The translations under genes and the position numbers were made by a program. From Chloroflexota bacterium (GTDB taxonomy: Bacteria > Chloroflexota > Anaerolineae > Anaerolineales > Anaerolineaceae), in contig JAEKNU010000014.1 of NCBI GenBank assembly GCA_016838895.1, forward strand, positions 17,649 to 81,648: a stretch of DNA of 64,000 nt. Direction: 5' to 3'. The notes below the pieces were generated by a model. That model was given only the letters and a program-made list of their open reading frames with translations. It searched no databases and was not told where the DNA came from. Shown piece by piece: positions 16,427-24,620 of the stretch. Each line of letters starts with the position of its first letter. Position 1 is the first letter of the stretch.

Positions 16427-19400
16427 ATGCCTGAACTGAATTCATCAGATCGTTTTACATTGGGGTTTTTGTTTGCCAGCCTTCATACTGGTGCAAGTCG
16501 AGTAATTTGGCCAAGTCTTTTAGCAGCCGCTGAGAGACATAATATTAATTTAATTTGTTTTCCGGGGGGACGCTTACAAGCAGCCGATTCATTTGAAATT
16601 CAGCGTAATGCTATTTTTGATCTGGCCAGTATTAATAGGCTGAATGGATTAATTACCTGGTCATCTTCATTAGGCGGTGTACTTGGCCCGGCGGAAATCA
16701 AGGCCTTTCATGAGCGTTATCATTCTTTACCGATGGTCAGCCTGGCACAATTCATGGAGGGTATGCCCACTGTTTCTGTAGATAGCTATTTGGGTATGCG
16801 TGCTTTGCTTTCCCACCTTATTCATGAACATGGCTTTAAACGACTGGCATTCATCCGTGGTCCTGAAGGTCATTATTATGCACAGGAAAGGTATCGTGCC
16901 TATTTAGATGCTTTGCATTCTTTTGATATCCCACTTGCCCCACAATTAATTACAAGCCCATTACCCTGGGAAGCCGGCGCAGACGCGATTGCCCTTTTGC
17001 TGGATGAACGCGGTTTGGTGCCAGGCAAAGACTTTGACGCCATTGTTGCCGTCAGTGATCTGATGGCATTATGGGCTCTAAAATCCCTCCAGGCTCGAGG
17101 ATATGAAGTACCTACAGATATCGCGGTAACTGGATTCAATAATTCCGTTGAAGAAAAACTCGCCACCCCTCCGCTCACAACTGTAGACCTTCCATTTAAA
17201 GAGCAGGGAGCCAAAGCAATGGATGTGCTGCTACAACAATTGAACGGTGAATCTGTTCCTGCTTTGATTACCCTGCCGTCAGAACTGGTAGTTCGGCAAT
17301 CCTGTGGTTGTCCTTCTGCCGCAATAAATCTGGCTACAGCCCTTCCTTCAACAAATAATAATAAAATGTCTCTTTCGGAAATCCATGCTGGCTGTCTGAA
17401 AGAAATCAAAACGACACTGCATTTTGATGAACAGAAAACACAACACTGGGTAAAACCAATTCTTTCTGGCTTCATCCAAGCCATTGAATCATCATCAGAT
17501 ACTTTCCTGAGTGAATTAAACATTGCCCTTGATGATGCCATGCAAGAAAACTTCGACATCATTCTCTGGCAAAATGCACTCTCCATTTTACGAGTATGGT
17601 GTTTGCGATATTTCCCTTCGAAAGATTATACAAAACTCGAGTGTTTGTTATCACAAGCACGCGTGGTTGTAGAAGAAGCGATCCAACGTTCACAATCTTA
17701 TCATCAATGGAAACAGGATCGTGAAGCAGCTAATTTACAAGAAATCAACCGCGCATTACTTACCACATTTGATGTAAAACATTTAACGGATGTGCTTGCT
17801 GAACAACTGCCATTATTGGGCATTCCCAGTGTTTATTTTGTAACCTATGAAAAACCAACCAATGCAGTTGTTCCGGATACAGCCAACCTGCTGCTGGCCT
17901 ATACAGATCATCAACGGGCAGATATTGAGCCTACCGGCAGATCATTCTCCACCGAATTAATTATCCCTGAAGAATTTTTACCAAAAAACCGGCGCTACAG
18001 TCTGGTTGTTGAACCATTATATTTCCAAAACAAATCTCTTGGTTATGTGGTTTTTGAAATTGGACCACACAATGGAGATACTTATGAACTGCTGCGCAAC
18101 ACACTCAGTAGTGCCCTGCAGGGAGCCTTACTCTTTGAAGAAATCCAACGCGCTCGCTTACAGGCAGAAAAAGCCGACCGCATTAAAACGCGTTTACTGG
18201 CAAATGTAAGCCACGAGATGCGCACCCCATTGAACATCATCATGGGGTATACACAAAATGCTTTACAAAATCCCAATAAATATGGCATTGATATTCCTGA
18301 ATTATTACAAAATGATATGCTGCAAATTCATGGCAACGCTGAACATCAACTACGTGTGATTAATGATCTTCTGGATCTCTCCCGAGCCGAAATTGATGAG
18401 CTGGATTTGACCCTGGAATTAATTGATCCCCGCCAATTATTGCTGGATGCTTTCCACAGCCTGGCTGATCAATCCACATCTCAGGAAGTGAAATGGAAAA
18501 TTGATATCCCTGATCGTCTGCCACAAATTCGAGCTGACGCTTTACGCTTACGTCAGATCTTTCTAAATATACTTAGTAATGCAAAAAAATATACGCAGCG
18601 TGGGCAAATTACATTTGGTGCGGAAATTGTACCTCCTCAAATTCATTTCTGGGTGTCAGACACCGGCCTGGGTATTGACCAGAAAAAACAGGAAAGTATT
18701 TTTGAACCCTTTGTCACCATAGAAGATAATCGCCGCATTGCAGGCGGTATCGGATTGGGACTTTCCATCACCCGCCATCTGGTTGCATTACATGGTGGCA
18801 GTATGAAACTGGAAAGTAAGCTAAACGAAGGCTCTACCTTCCAGATCTATTTACCATTACCCGTGCTGGATCATAACAAACCAGTCATTCAGGATAATTT
18901 ATCAGAAGCCTTGCTGTTGATCTCATCCTGCACTGAACCTGCCAAAGAAATTCTTGATATGTGTAAGCGCCAGAGTCTGGAAATATTCCAATTACGTACC
19001 TCCGAAGATTTAGAGAATGCACTTACTACGGTTAAACCGGTTGCATTGGCCTGGGACTTACTGAACGCCCAACCCAGTGATTGGACATTAGTACGTCGCT
19101 TACGCCATTATCCCAATCTTGTTCAGGCCCCCTTCATCTTATACGGTCAAGTAGAGGAAACCCAACTGGGGTTGACAGGATTCGTGGTTAAATCTTCTGA
19201 TTCACAAACCTTACTGGATGCCATCATTGCCATGAACCCCTCCCAAAATACAGGGTCTATTCTGATTGTTGATGATGATGAACAAATTAGGAATGACCAT
19301 AAAGCGATGGTTGAGAGTGGGTTACCCGGTTATCCTATCCGTCTTGCGGAAAACGGCGAAGTCGCTATCACCCTCATGGAAGAAGAAACACCGGCATTAG

Positions 19401-19969
19401 TACTGCTTGATTTGGTCATGCCAACCATGGGTGGTGCTGATGTATTGGATCATATGCGCTCGGTAGAGCATCTTCGCCAAGTTCCTGTGATTGTGATGAG
19501 CAATAAAGTACTCAGTCTGGATGATGTCAAGCGTATTGAAAACCATACCCGCGTTATCCTGCAAAGCAAGGGCATCTGGTCCGAATCCGAAACTATCGCC
19601 GCCATGAACTGTGCACTTTTCGGAAGTGATACCCTGCCAGCTCACACCAGTGGTTTGGTAAAGCAAGCGCTTTCCTATCTGCAGCAAAATTACACCCGCG
19701 CGGTATCTCGCTGGGAAATTGCGAATGCCGTTGGTGTCAGTGAAGATTACCTCAGTCGCGTCTTCAACCGAGAACTTAATATCTCACCATGGGACTATCT
19801 CAACCGTTATCGGGTGCTGCAATCCAGAAACTTACTCTCAAATACAAATGAATCCATCGGTGTAATTGCCCATCAGGTCGGCTTTAAAGATCAGGCATAT
19901 TTTAGCCGGGTTTTTCGTAAATTAACCGGTATGGCCCCACAAGTCTACCGGGAATCAAATGGCAAATAA
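16427..19969 (+). CDS. One-piece regulator: LacI-like sugar-binding domain, histidine kinase, receiver, AraC HTH
   Basis: A 1180-residue protein with no signal peptide or membrane segment. Residues about 8-295 resemble the sugar-binding part of LacI/GalR regulators (ending VRQSCGC) but lack the LacI DNA-binding head. A helical stretch and a GAF-like region (about 430-580) follow. The histidine kinase core has NVSHEMRTPLN with His596 and an ATPase domain with DTGLGI and GIGLGLSI. A middle receiver-like segment lacks clear acidic residues; the later receiver has Asp995 in LLDLVMP. An AraC-type domain fills about 1078-1180. It resembles hybrid two-component systems of Bacteroides in logic, but sensing is cytosolic. 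Divergent from the pectin operon, it likely activates it. Confidence 0.88.
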   Translation: MPELNSSDRFTLGFLFASLHTGASRVIWPSLLAAAERHNINLICFPGGRLQAADSFEIQRNAIFDLASINRLNGLITWSSSLGGVLGPAEIKAFHERYHSLPMVSLAQFMEGMPTVSVDSYLGMRALLSHLIHEHGFKRLAFIRGPEGHYYAQERYRAYLDALHSFDIPLAPQLITSPLPWEAGADAIALLLDERGLVPGKDFDAIVAVSDLMALWALKSLQARGYEVPTDIAVTGFNNSVEEKLATPPLTTVDLPFKEQGAKAMDVLLQQLNGESVPALITLPSELVVRQSCGCPSAAINLATALPSTNNNKMSLSEIHAGCLKEIKTTLHFDEQKTQHWVKPILSGFIQAIESSSDTFLSELNIALDDAMQENFDIILWQNALSILRVWCLRYFPSKDYTKLECLLSQARVVVEEAIQRSQSYHQWKQDREAANLQEINRALLTTFDVKHLTDVLAEQLPLLGIPSVYFVTYEKPTNAVVPDTANLLLAYTDHQRADIEPTGRSFSTELIIPEEFLPKNRRYSLVVEPLYFQNKSLGYVVFEIGPHNGDTYELLRNTLSSALQGALLFEEIQRARLQAEKADRIKTRLLANVSHEMRTPLNIIMGYTQNALQNPNKYGIDIPELLQNDMLQIHGNAEHQLRVINDLLDLSRAEIDELDLTLELIDPRQLLLDAFHSLADQSTSQEVKWKIDIPDRLPQIRADALRLRQIFLNILSNAKKYTQRGQITFGAEIVPPQIHFWVSDTGLGIDQKKQESIFEPFVTIEDNRRIAGGIGLGLSITRHLVALHGGSMKLESKLNEGSTFQIYLPLPVLDHNKPVIQDNLSEALLLISSCTEPAKEILDMCKRQSLEIFQLRTSEDLENALTTVKPVALAWDLLNAQPSDWTLVRRLRHYPNLVQAPFILYGQVEETQLGLTGFVVKSSDSQTLLDAIIAMNPSQNTGSILIVDDDEQIRNDHKAMVESGLPGYPIRLAENGEVAITLMEEETPALVLLDLVMPTMGGADVLDHMRSVEHLRQVPVIVMSNKVLSLDDVKRIENHTRVILQSKGIWSESETIAAMNCALFGSDTLPAHTSGLVKQALSYLQQNYTRAVSRWEIANAVGVSEDYLSRVFNRELNISPWDYLNRYRVLQSRNLLSNTNESIGVIAHQVGFKDQAYFSRVFRKLTGMAPQVYRESNGK

Positions 19970-20097
19970 TTGGGGATTTGATTTAGTACATTGTAAAACT
20001 CAAATCGAATAAAATATAGAAGATATTTTCCTTTCCCAAATGGTTTACTACAGTGGGAAAAACCAATAGAAAAATCACATTTCAAGAGGAATAAAAC

Positions 20098-20709
20098 ATG
20101 CTGCTCATTTTGGAACTTGCCTTTTTAGGTTTTGGAATCTATGCAATTTTCACCGGGAAAATGTCAGGTTTCCTATTTGGTGGTGGAAAGTATAAAATCG
20201 AGGGAACTGCAGTTCGTCTCCTTGGGGTTCTGCTTATTCTCCCATTTCCTATTATTTTTGTCTCTAGCTTCATATTAATGCTTTTCATAGGAGAAGATGC
20301 ACTACTTTACGCATCTCTCATAGAAATTTCCGTTGTTGTTGGCGTAGCAATTATTGCTTCCATTGCAATCAGATTTATTCGCAAACCCAACATCCCTGAA
20401 GGCAATTTTTCACAGGTTGAAATTGATAAATTGGAAATCGAATCCAAAATATCACGAAAATCAACCGGCGCACTGATCTACACAATTACCGGTGCATTTG
20501 GTATCGTATCCATTATCGTCTGTCCCCTGGCTTTCCTGTATGCAACACAGGCTATTAATTTAATCAAGAAACATAATGTTGGTGAGCAGCATCTCAAGAC
20601 AGCCGTGTATACGCGCGGTTTGGCAATTTTCTTCTTTGTTATTTATGCATGTATCGCAGCGGTATTTTTATGGGTTGTTCTGGGTGGTGGAGATAAATAT
20701 TTATTGTAA
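20098..20709 (+). CDS. Hypothetical multi-pass membrane protein
   Basis: A 203-residue protein I do not recognise. It has about five hydrophobic segments (near residues 2-20, 40-62, 68-90, 125-150 and 172-195) and a charged central loop IPEGNFSQVEIDKLEIESKISRK cut by Lys and Glu residues. AGAGGA lies before the ATG. It follows the large regulator gene by 128 bases and precedes a DinB-like gene; neither suggests a function. Base composition matches its neighbours. Confidence 0.7.
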   Translation: MLLILELAFLGFGIYAIFTGKMSGFLFGGGKYKIEGTAVRLLGVLLILPFPIIFVSSFILMLFIGEDALLYASLIEISVVVGVAIIASIAIRFIRKPNIPEGNFSQVEIDKLEIESKISRKSTGALIYTITGAFGIVSIIVCPLAFLYATQAINLIKKHNVGEQHLKTAVYTRGLAIFFFVIYACIAAVFLWVVLGGGDKYLL

Positions 20710-20723
20710 TGATCATTGATTAT

Positions 20724-20746
20724 GAAGTAATTCTCACTTCTTTTTT
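20724..20746 (+). terminator. Weak hairpin with T run
   Basis: A short stem GAAGT / ACTTC with a 6-base loop is followed by seven T residues, just after the membrane protein gene. The stem is only five pairs, so this is a weak candidate terminator. Confidence 0.4.
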
Positions 20747-20764
20747 TCTAAATCAGGGTGTCAA

Positions 20765-21253
20765 ATGTACAAAATAATAACCAACCTCTATCAATTCAAT
20801 AATTGGGCAAACAAGCGCATTCTGGATGGTTGTGCCAAACTAACCCCAGAACAATACCATGAACCTTCCCTGGGTAACTTTGGTTCAGTTCATGCCACGC
20901 TTGTGCATATCCTTGCTGTGCAATGGTTATGGCTGCAGCGCTGGCAAGGACAATCCCTCAGCTCATTCTTTGAGCCGGATGATTTTGCTGATCTTGCCGC
21001 CTTGCGCAATCACTGGCAGAAGGTTGAAGGGGAAACTCAAGCGTTTATCGGCACATGCAGCAACCCAACCCTTGCAAAGATAAGCAGCTACCGCAACTTC
21101 AATAATGAAGAATGGTCGTATCCACTGTGGCAGATGATGCTGCATCAGGCCAATCATGCTACTCAACATCGTAGTGAAATCGCTTTATTACTCACGGAAT
21201 GGGGGCATTCGCCAGGTATGATGGATTTTCTTTATTCAATGGATGTAAAGTAA
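20765..21253 (+). CDS. DinB family protein
   Basis: A 162-residue four-helix bundle protein of the DinB/YfiT type. The probable metal-binding histidines are His47 in HATLVHILAVQWLW and the pair in the C-terminal HQANHATQHRSEIA. These proteins are often thiol-dependent transferases or damage-induced proteins of unknown role. It starts 55 bases after the membrane protein gene with its own leader, and ends in a strong hairpin, so it is probably a small unit by itself. Confidence 0.85.
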   Translation: MYKIITNLYQFNNWANKRILDGCAKLTPEQYHEPSLGNFGSVHATLVHILAVQWLWLQRWQGQSLSSFFEPDDFADLAALRNHWQKVEGETQAFIGTCSNPTLAKISSYRNFNNEEWSYPLWQMMLHQANHATQHRSEIALLLTEWGHSPGMMDFLYSMDVK

Positions 21254-21299
21254 AATGAAGACTGCCCCCGAGCAACAATGTCGGGAGCGGTCTTCATTT
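21253..21299 (+). terminator. Terminator hairpin after the DinB-like gene
   Basis: A long near-perfect stem starts at the stop codon: AAATGAAGAC at 21253-21262 pairs with GTCTTCATTT at 21290-21299, and inner bases CCCGA and TCGGG also pair. The flanks are A- and T-rich, so it could act in both directions. Confidence 0.8.
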
Positions 21300-21390
21300 A
21301 TAACAAATCTTATGCGCGTTTACAATAATCCACAATTTTTAGCATCCTGAAAACAGCACCAAAAATAGACAGGATCGATTCAAATCATAG

Positions 21391-21420
21391 ACTGCCATTT
21401 CCTTGGCAGTTTTCTTTTTA
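21391..21420 (+). terminator. Rho-independent terminator without an obvious gene
   Basis: ACTGCCA and TGGCAGT form a 7-bp stem with a 6-base loop and are followed by TTTTCTTTTT. This is a clean intrinsic terminator on the plus strand. It lies about 90 bases after the DinB hairpin and 115 bases before the fusion gene. No open frame lies between, so it is either a back-up terminator or the end of a short untranslated RNA. Confidence 0.75.
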
Positions 21421-21534
21421 TGAAAAATCCTCAGTACTTTTGTTCATAATTTCATCGAATTACATCAATCTGATAGGGTTATCACGCACATTGCATACTG
21501 ATATACTTAACATAGAGGAAACACAAAGGATTCC

Positions 21535-24318
21535 ATGAAAAATATCATTCTGCTTACTGGCGCTACCGGTTTTTTAGGAACGAATCTTGCCAATCGATTG
21601 ATCCGTGATTCACAAGATCGGATACTTGCTCTGGTAAGAGCAGTGGATAACGATCATGCCATTCATCGATTGCAGAAAGAATGGTGGGATTTTCCTGAAC
21701 TGTATAGCGCTATCGGAAATCAGGTCATCGCCTTGGCAGGCGATATAACCCTGCCTCAGCTTGGTTTGAACCGCAAAGAGTATCAGCAATTAGTAGAGCA
21801 ATTAACCCATATTATCCATAGCGCAGCAGATGTACGCCTTTTCCAATCCCTTGAGAAATTACGCATTATTAACGTAGAAGGCACCCGTTATGTGCTTGAA
21901 TTAGCACAGGCCGCACATGCCGATCATGGATTGCAGCGTTTTGCGCATGTTTCCACGGCTTATGTTGCTGGCGCACACAGCGGCATTATTCTTGAAGAAC
22001 CGCCCAAGAATCAATTTGGATTTTCCAGTCCTTACGAGCAAAGTAAATACGAAGCTGAACTGCTGATTTGGCAGGCGAAAAAAGATTTACCAGTTACCAT
22101 CTTCCGACCTGGCATGATTGTTGGCGACTCAAAAAATGGACGCATTAAATCTTTTAACACCCTCTACTACCCATTACGATTATATCTTACTGAAAAATTA
22201 TCCATTGCTCCCGCCAATCCAAAAATGCGCGTTAATCTGGTGCCGGTTGATTATGTTGCTGAGGCGATAAGCCGGCTTACATTCCAGGATGAAAGTATAG
22301 GGCAGGCATTTCATCTGACCCCCTCACCAAAAACTATACCCAGCATTTCGCAGGTTACTGATTTTTCTCGTTTATGGGCAAAAGAAAATTTGGGGATACA
22401 TTTAAAACCTGCTCGTTTCATTAAATTACCGGGCACAAAATGGTTGGTAAAACTGGCTAAAAACTTGCCTTTGCATGAGCTATCTACAATTAGATCATTG
22501 TTGCCATATTTTGATAAAGACCCATTATTTGATCGACGTAATACAGATCAATATCTTGGAGAATATCCACATCAATGGCAGGATTTGTTACCTGTACTAT
22601 TGCAAGAAGCCGTGCAACGCAGTTTCTGGCATCGCACAACACGCAGTGTTCACGAACAAGTTATCGTGCGTATGCAAAGTAAAAGCAAACCCATTATCTA
22701 TCATGATCTCAAGCAGGGAAAAATCACGCATCGCACTGGTGCAGATATGCAGGAAGAAATTCACACAATCCGTGCTTCATTTCAAGCGTTAGGCATACAA
22801 TCCGGAGAGCGAGTTGCAATCATCGGTGTGAATAGTTCGCGATATTTTTCCATTTTAATGGCTTGCGGATTAAGCGGCATCATTAGTACACCTTTCTACG
22901 CCACCTGTCCACCTACTGAGGTTAATCAATTACTGGCCCACAGCCAACCGCAACTCTTCCTGATTGGGGTGCCCAGCCTGATTCAACGAATAGATGAATT
23001 AAACACCCAGGCTCCCTTAGTTTCTTTCTGTGCGCAAGAGCTTCCAAACTCAAAGCAATCCGATATACGGAGCTGGCAATCCTTCTTGCAATTGGGTGAA
23101 AATCAGAGTGATCTATCAACAGAATCCATTCTACTGGATCAACCTGTTTCCTTACATTACACCTCCGGCACCACAGGAGAACATAAAGGGGTGGTCTATC
23201 TACACCACCATCACCGCTGGTTGGCAGAAACATTGGCTTCCATGTTCCCCTGGTATGAGCGTAACCGCAAAGGCTCTTACCTCTCTTATCTCCCGATGAA
23301 CCATGTCGTGGAGGGTATTTTGGCAACCTACTCACCATACTATGTTCCTGCAGCCTTGGATCTCTATTTTCTGGATGAATTCAATGATTTGCAATGGGCA
23401 TTGCAGCAAGTACGCCCAACTATTTTCTTTTCTGTGCCGCGCTTCTTTGAAAAAGTTAGAGCTTCTTTTCTGGAAAACCCTCTGGCTCGTTATTATGACC
23501 GTTTGCCGGAAGGGAAGATACGGCAATTCCTGAAACCAATTCTGCGGCGCGGATTGTTAAAGAAAGTCGGATTAAACAAATGCAAACAAATCATCGTTGG
23601 TTCAGCAACAACAGATATTGGATTATTGACTTTCTTTCAGGATTTGGGTATTGAAGTACATAACGCCTATGGCTTAACTGAAGCACCTTTAGTTTCTCTA
23701 AATCGGCTAGGACAAAATAATGTTATTTCTTTGGGAAAAGCATTACCTGAGACAGATATTCATATCCGCGAAGACGGCGAGATCTGCGTACGTGGACCAC
23801 AAGTCGCTGCTGGGTATTTCAATAATAATCAAATTGAACCCTTTCCTGATGATTGGTTAGAAACAGGTGATTTGGGTGCATATATCAATGGTTATTTGTT
23901 GATGAATGGCAGGAAAAAAGATATTCTGATTACTTCCTACGCCAAGAATATTATTCCAACCATGATTGAGGCAAATTTACGTGCCATTCCGGGTATAAGT
24001 GAAGCCCTGCTGGTTGGCGATGGACGTTCATATTGCATTGCCTTGCTCTGGCTGGATGAAAGCACCTGGCATGCCAAAAGTCCACACACCATTGAAGCCG
24101 GTATTGCTCGTATTAATAGCAACAGCGCCCGCCCGGAACAGATCAAACGCTGGGTAATCATGCCCGATAAGCTCTCAGCAGAAAACGGTGCGTTAACCGG
24201 TAGCATGAAAATGCGCCGCGGCATACTCACTAAGCGTTACTCATCCGTTATTGATGCCGTATATAATGGCAAAAAACCGGAAGGTGTAATTTATTCCGGA
24301 GGGTTACCACGGGAATAA
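21535..24318 (+). CDS. Fusion of NAD(P)-binding thioester/acyl reductase and long-chain acyl-CoA synthetase
   Basis: A 927-residue cytoplasmic protein with two catalytic parts. Residues about 1-375 are an extended SDR of the fatty acyl-CoA / thioester reductase group: GATGFLG (9-15), STAYVAG, and the catalytic YxxxK as Tyr167 and Lys171. Residues about 385-927 are an AMP-forming acyl-CoA synthetase: TSGTTGEHKG (543-552), NAYGLTEAP, LETGDLG and GRKKDILITSYAKN. No carrier-protein domain with a GxDS motif is seen. The order is the reverse of carboxylic acid reductases, where adenylation comes first. It probably activates a fatty acid and reduces it to aldehyde or alcohol. It stands alone between terminator and a long gap. 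Confidence 0.88.
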   Translation: MKNIILLTGATGFLGTNLANRLIRDSQDRILALVRAVDNDHAIHRLQKEWWDFPELYSAIGNQVIALAGDITLPQLGLNRKEYQQLVEQLTHIIHSAADVRLFQSLEKLRIINVEGTRYVLELAQAAHADHGLQRFAHVSTAYVAGAHSGIILEEPPKNQFGFSSPYEQSKYEAELLIWQAKKDLPVTIFRPGMIVGDSKNGRIKSFNTLYYPLRLYLTEKLSIAPANPKMRVNLVPVDYVAEAISRLTFQDESIGQAFHLTPSPKTIPSISQVTDFSRLWAKENLGIHLKPARFIKLPGTKWLVKLAKNLPLHELSTIRSLLPYFDKDPLFDRRNTDQYLGEYPHQWQDLLPVLLQEAVQRSFWHRTTRSVHEQVIVRMQSKSKPIIYHDLKQGKITHRTGADMQEEIHTIRASFQALGIQSGERVAIIGVNSSRYFSILMACGLSGIISTPFYATCPPTEVNQLLAHSQPQLFLIGVPSLIQRIDELNTQAPLVSFCAQELPNSKQSDIRSWQSFLQLGENQSDLSTESILLDQPVSLHYTSGTTGEHKGVVYLHHHHRWLAETLASMFPWYERNRKGSYLSYLPMNHVVEGILATYSPYYVPAALDLYFLDEFNDLQWALQQVRPTIFFSVPRFFEKVRASFLENPLARYYDRLPEGKIRQFLKPILRRGLLKKVGLNKCKQIIVGSATTDIGLLTFFQDLGIEVHNAYGLTEAPLVSLNRLGQNNVISLGKALPETDIHIREDGEICVRGPQVAAGYFNNNQIEPFPDDWLETGDLGAYINGYLLMNGRKKDILITSYAKNIIPTMIEANLRAIPGISEALLVGDGRSYCIALLWLDESTWHAKSPHTIEAGIARINSNSARPEQIKRWVIMPDKLSAENGALTGSMKMRRGILTKRYSSVIDAVYNGKKPEGVIYSGGLPRE

Positions 24319-24620
24319 ATACGCTTGTGTTCTATACAGGTATCAATTTAACAATGTGCTAATTTATGATGAGATTATCGATGTGATTATTCTACAGTAT
24401 AATGAATAGGCACAAAATTATACGTTCATCAACACATCCCCGTTATTGGTTCTCTTTTAGTTCAACTAATTATTTGTAGTTCATCTCATAAGGGATGATT
24501 CAACTATTCGAGCTTGATTATGTAAACGTTAGGCTCCTACTGCATTGTACCCACCACCCCTTAATGTTGCTATTAACTTATTAAATAGTTTATCTCAATC
24601 CTTGAATATGGAGTTAAGGT
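24319..24620. other. Intergenic region, AT-rich
   Basis: About 300 bases without a supported gene. It is AT-rich and should hold the promoter for the LysM protein gene, but I cannot point to convincing -35 and -10 boxes. The only clear signal is the GGAG ribosome site at 24610-24613, which fixes the GTG start at 24621. Confidence 0.6.

Noticed and set aside
16900..17586. 228-codon minus-strand open frame
   Set aside because: Antisense to the well-supported LacI-like/kinase regulator, with no recognisable domains.
22922..23338. 138-codon minus-strand open frame
   Set aside because: Antisense to the acyl-CoA synthetase domain, including the TSGTTG motif; shadow.
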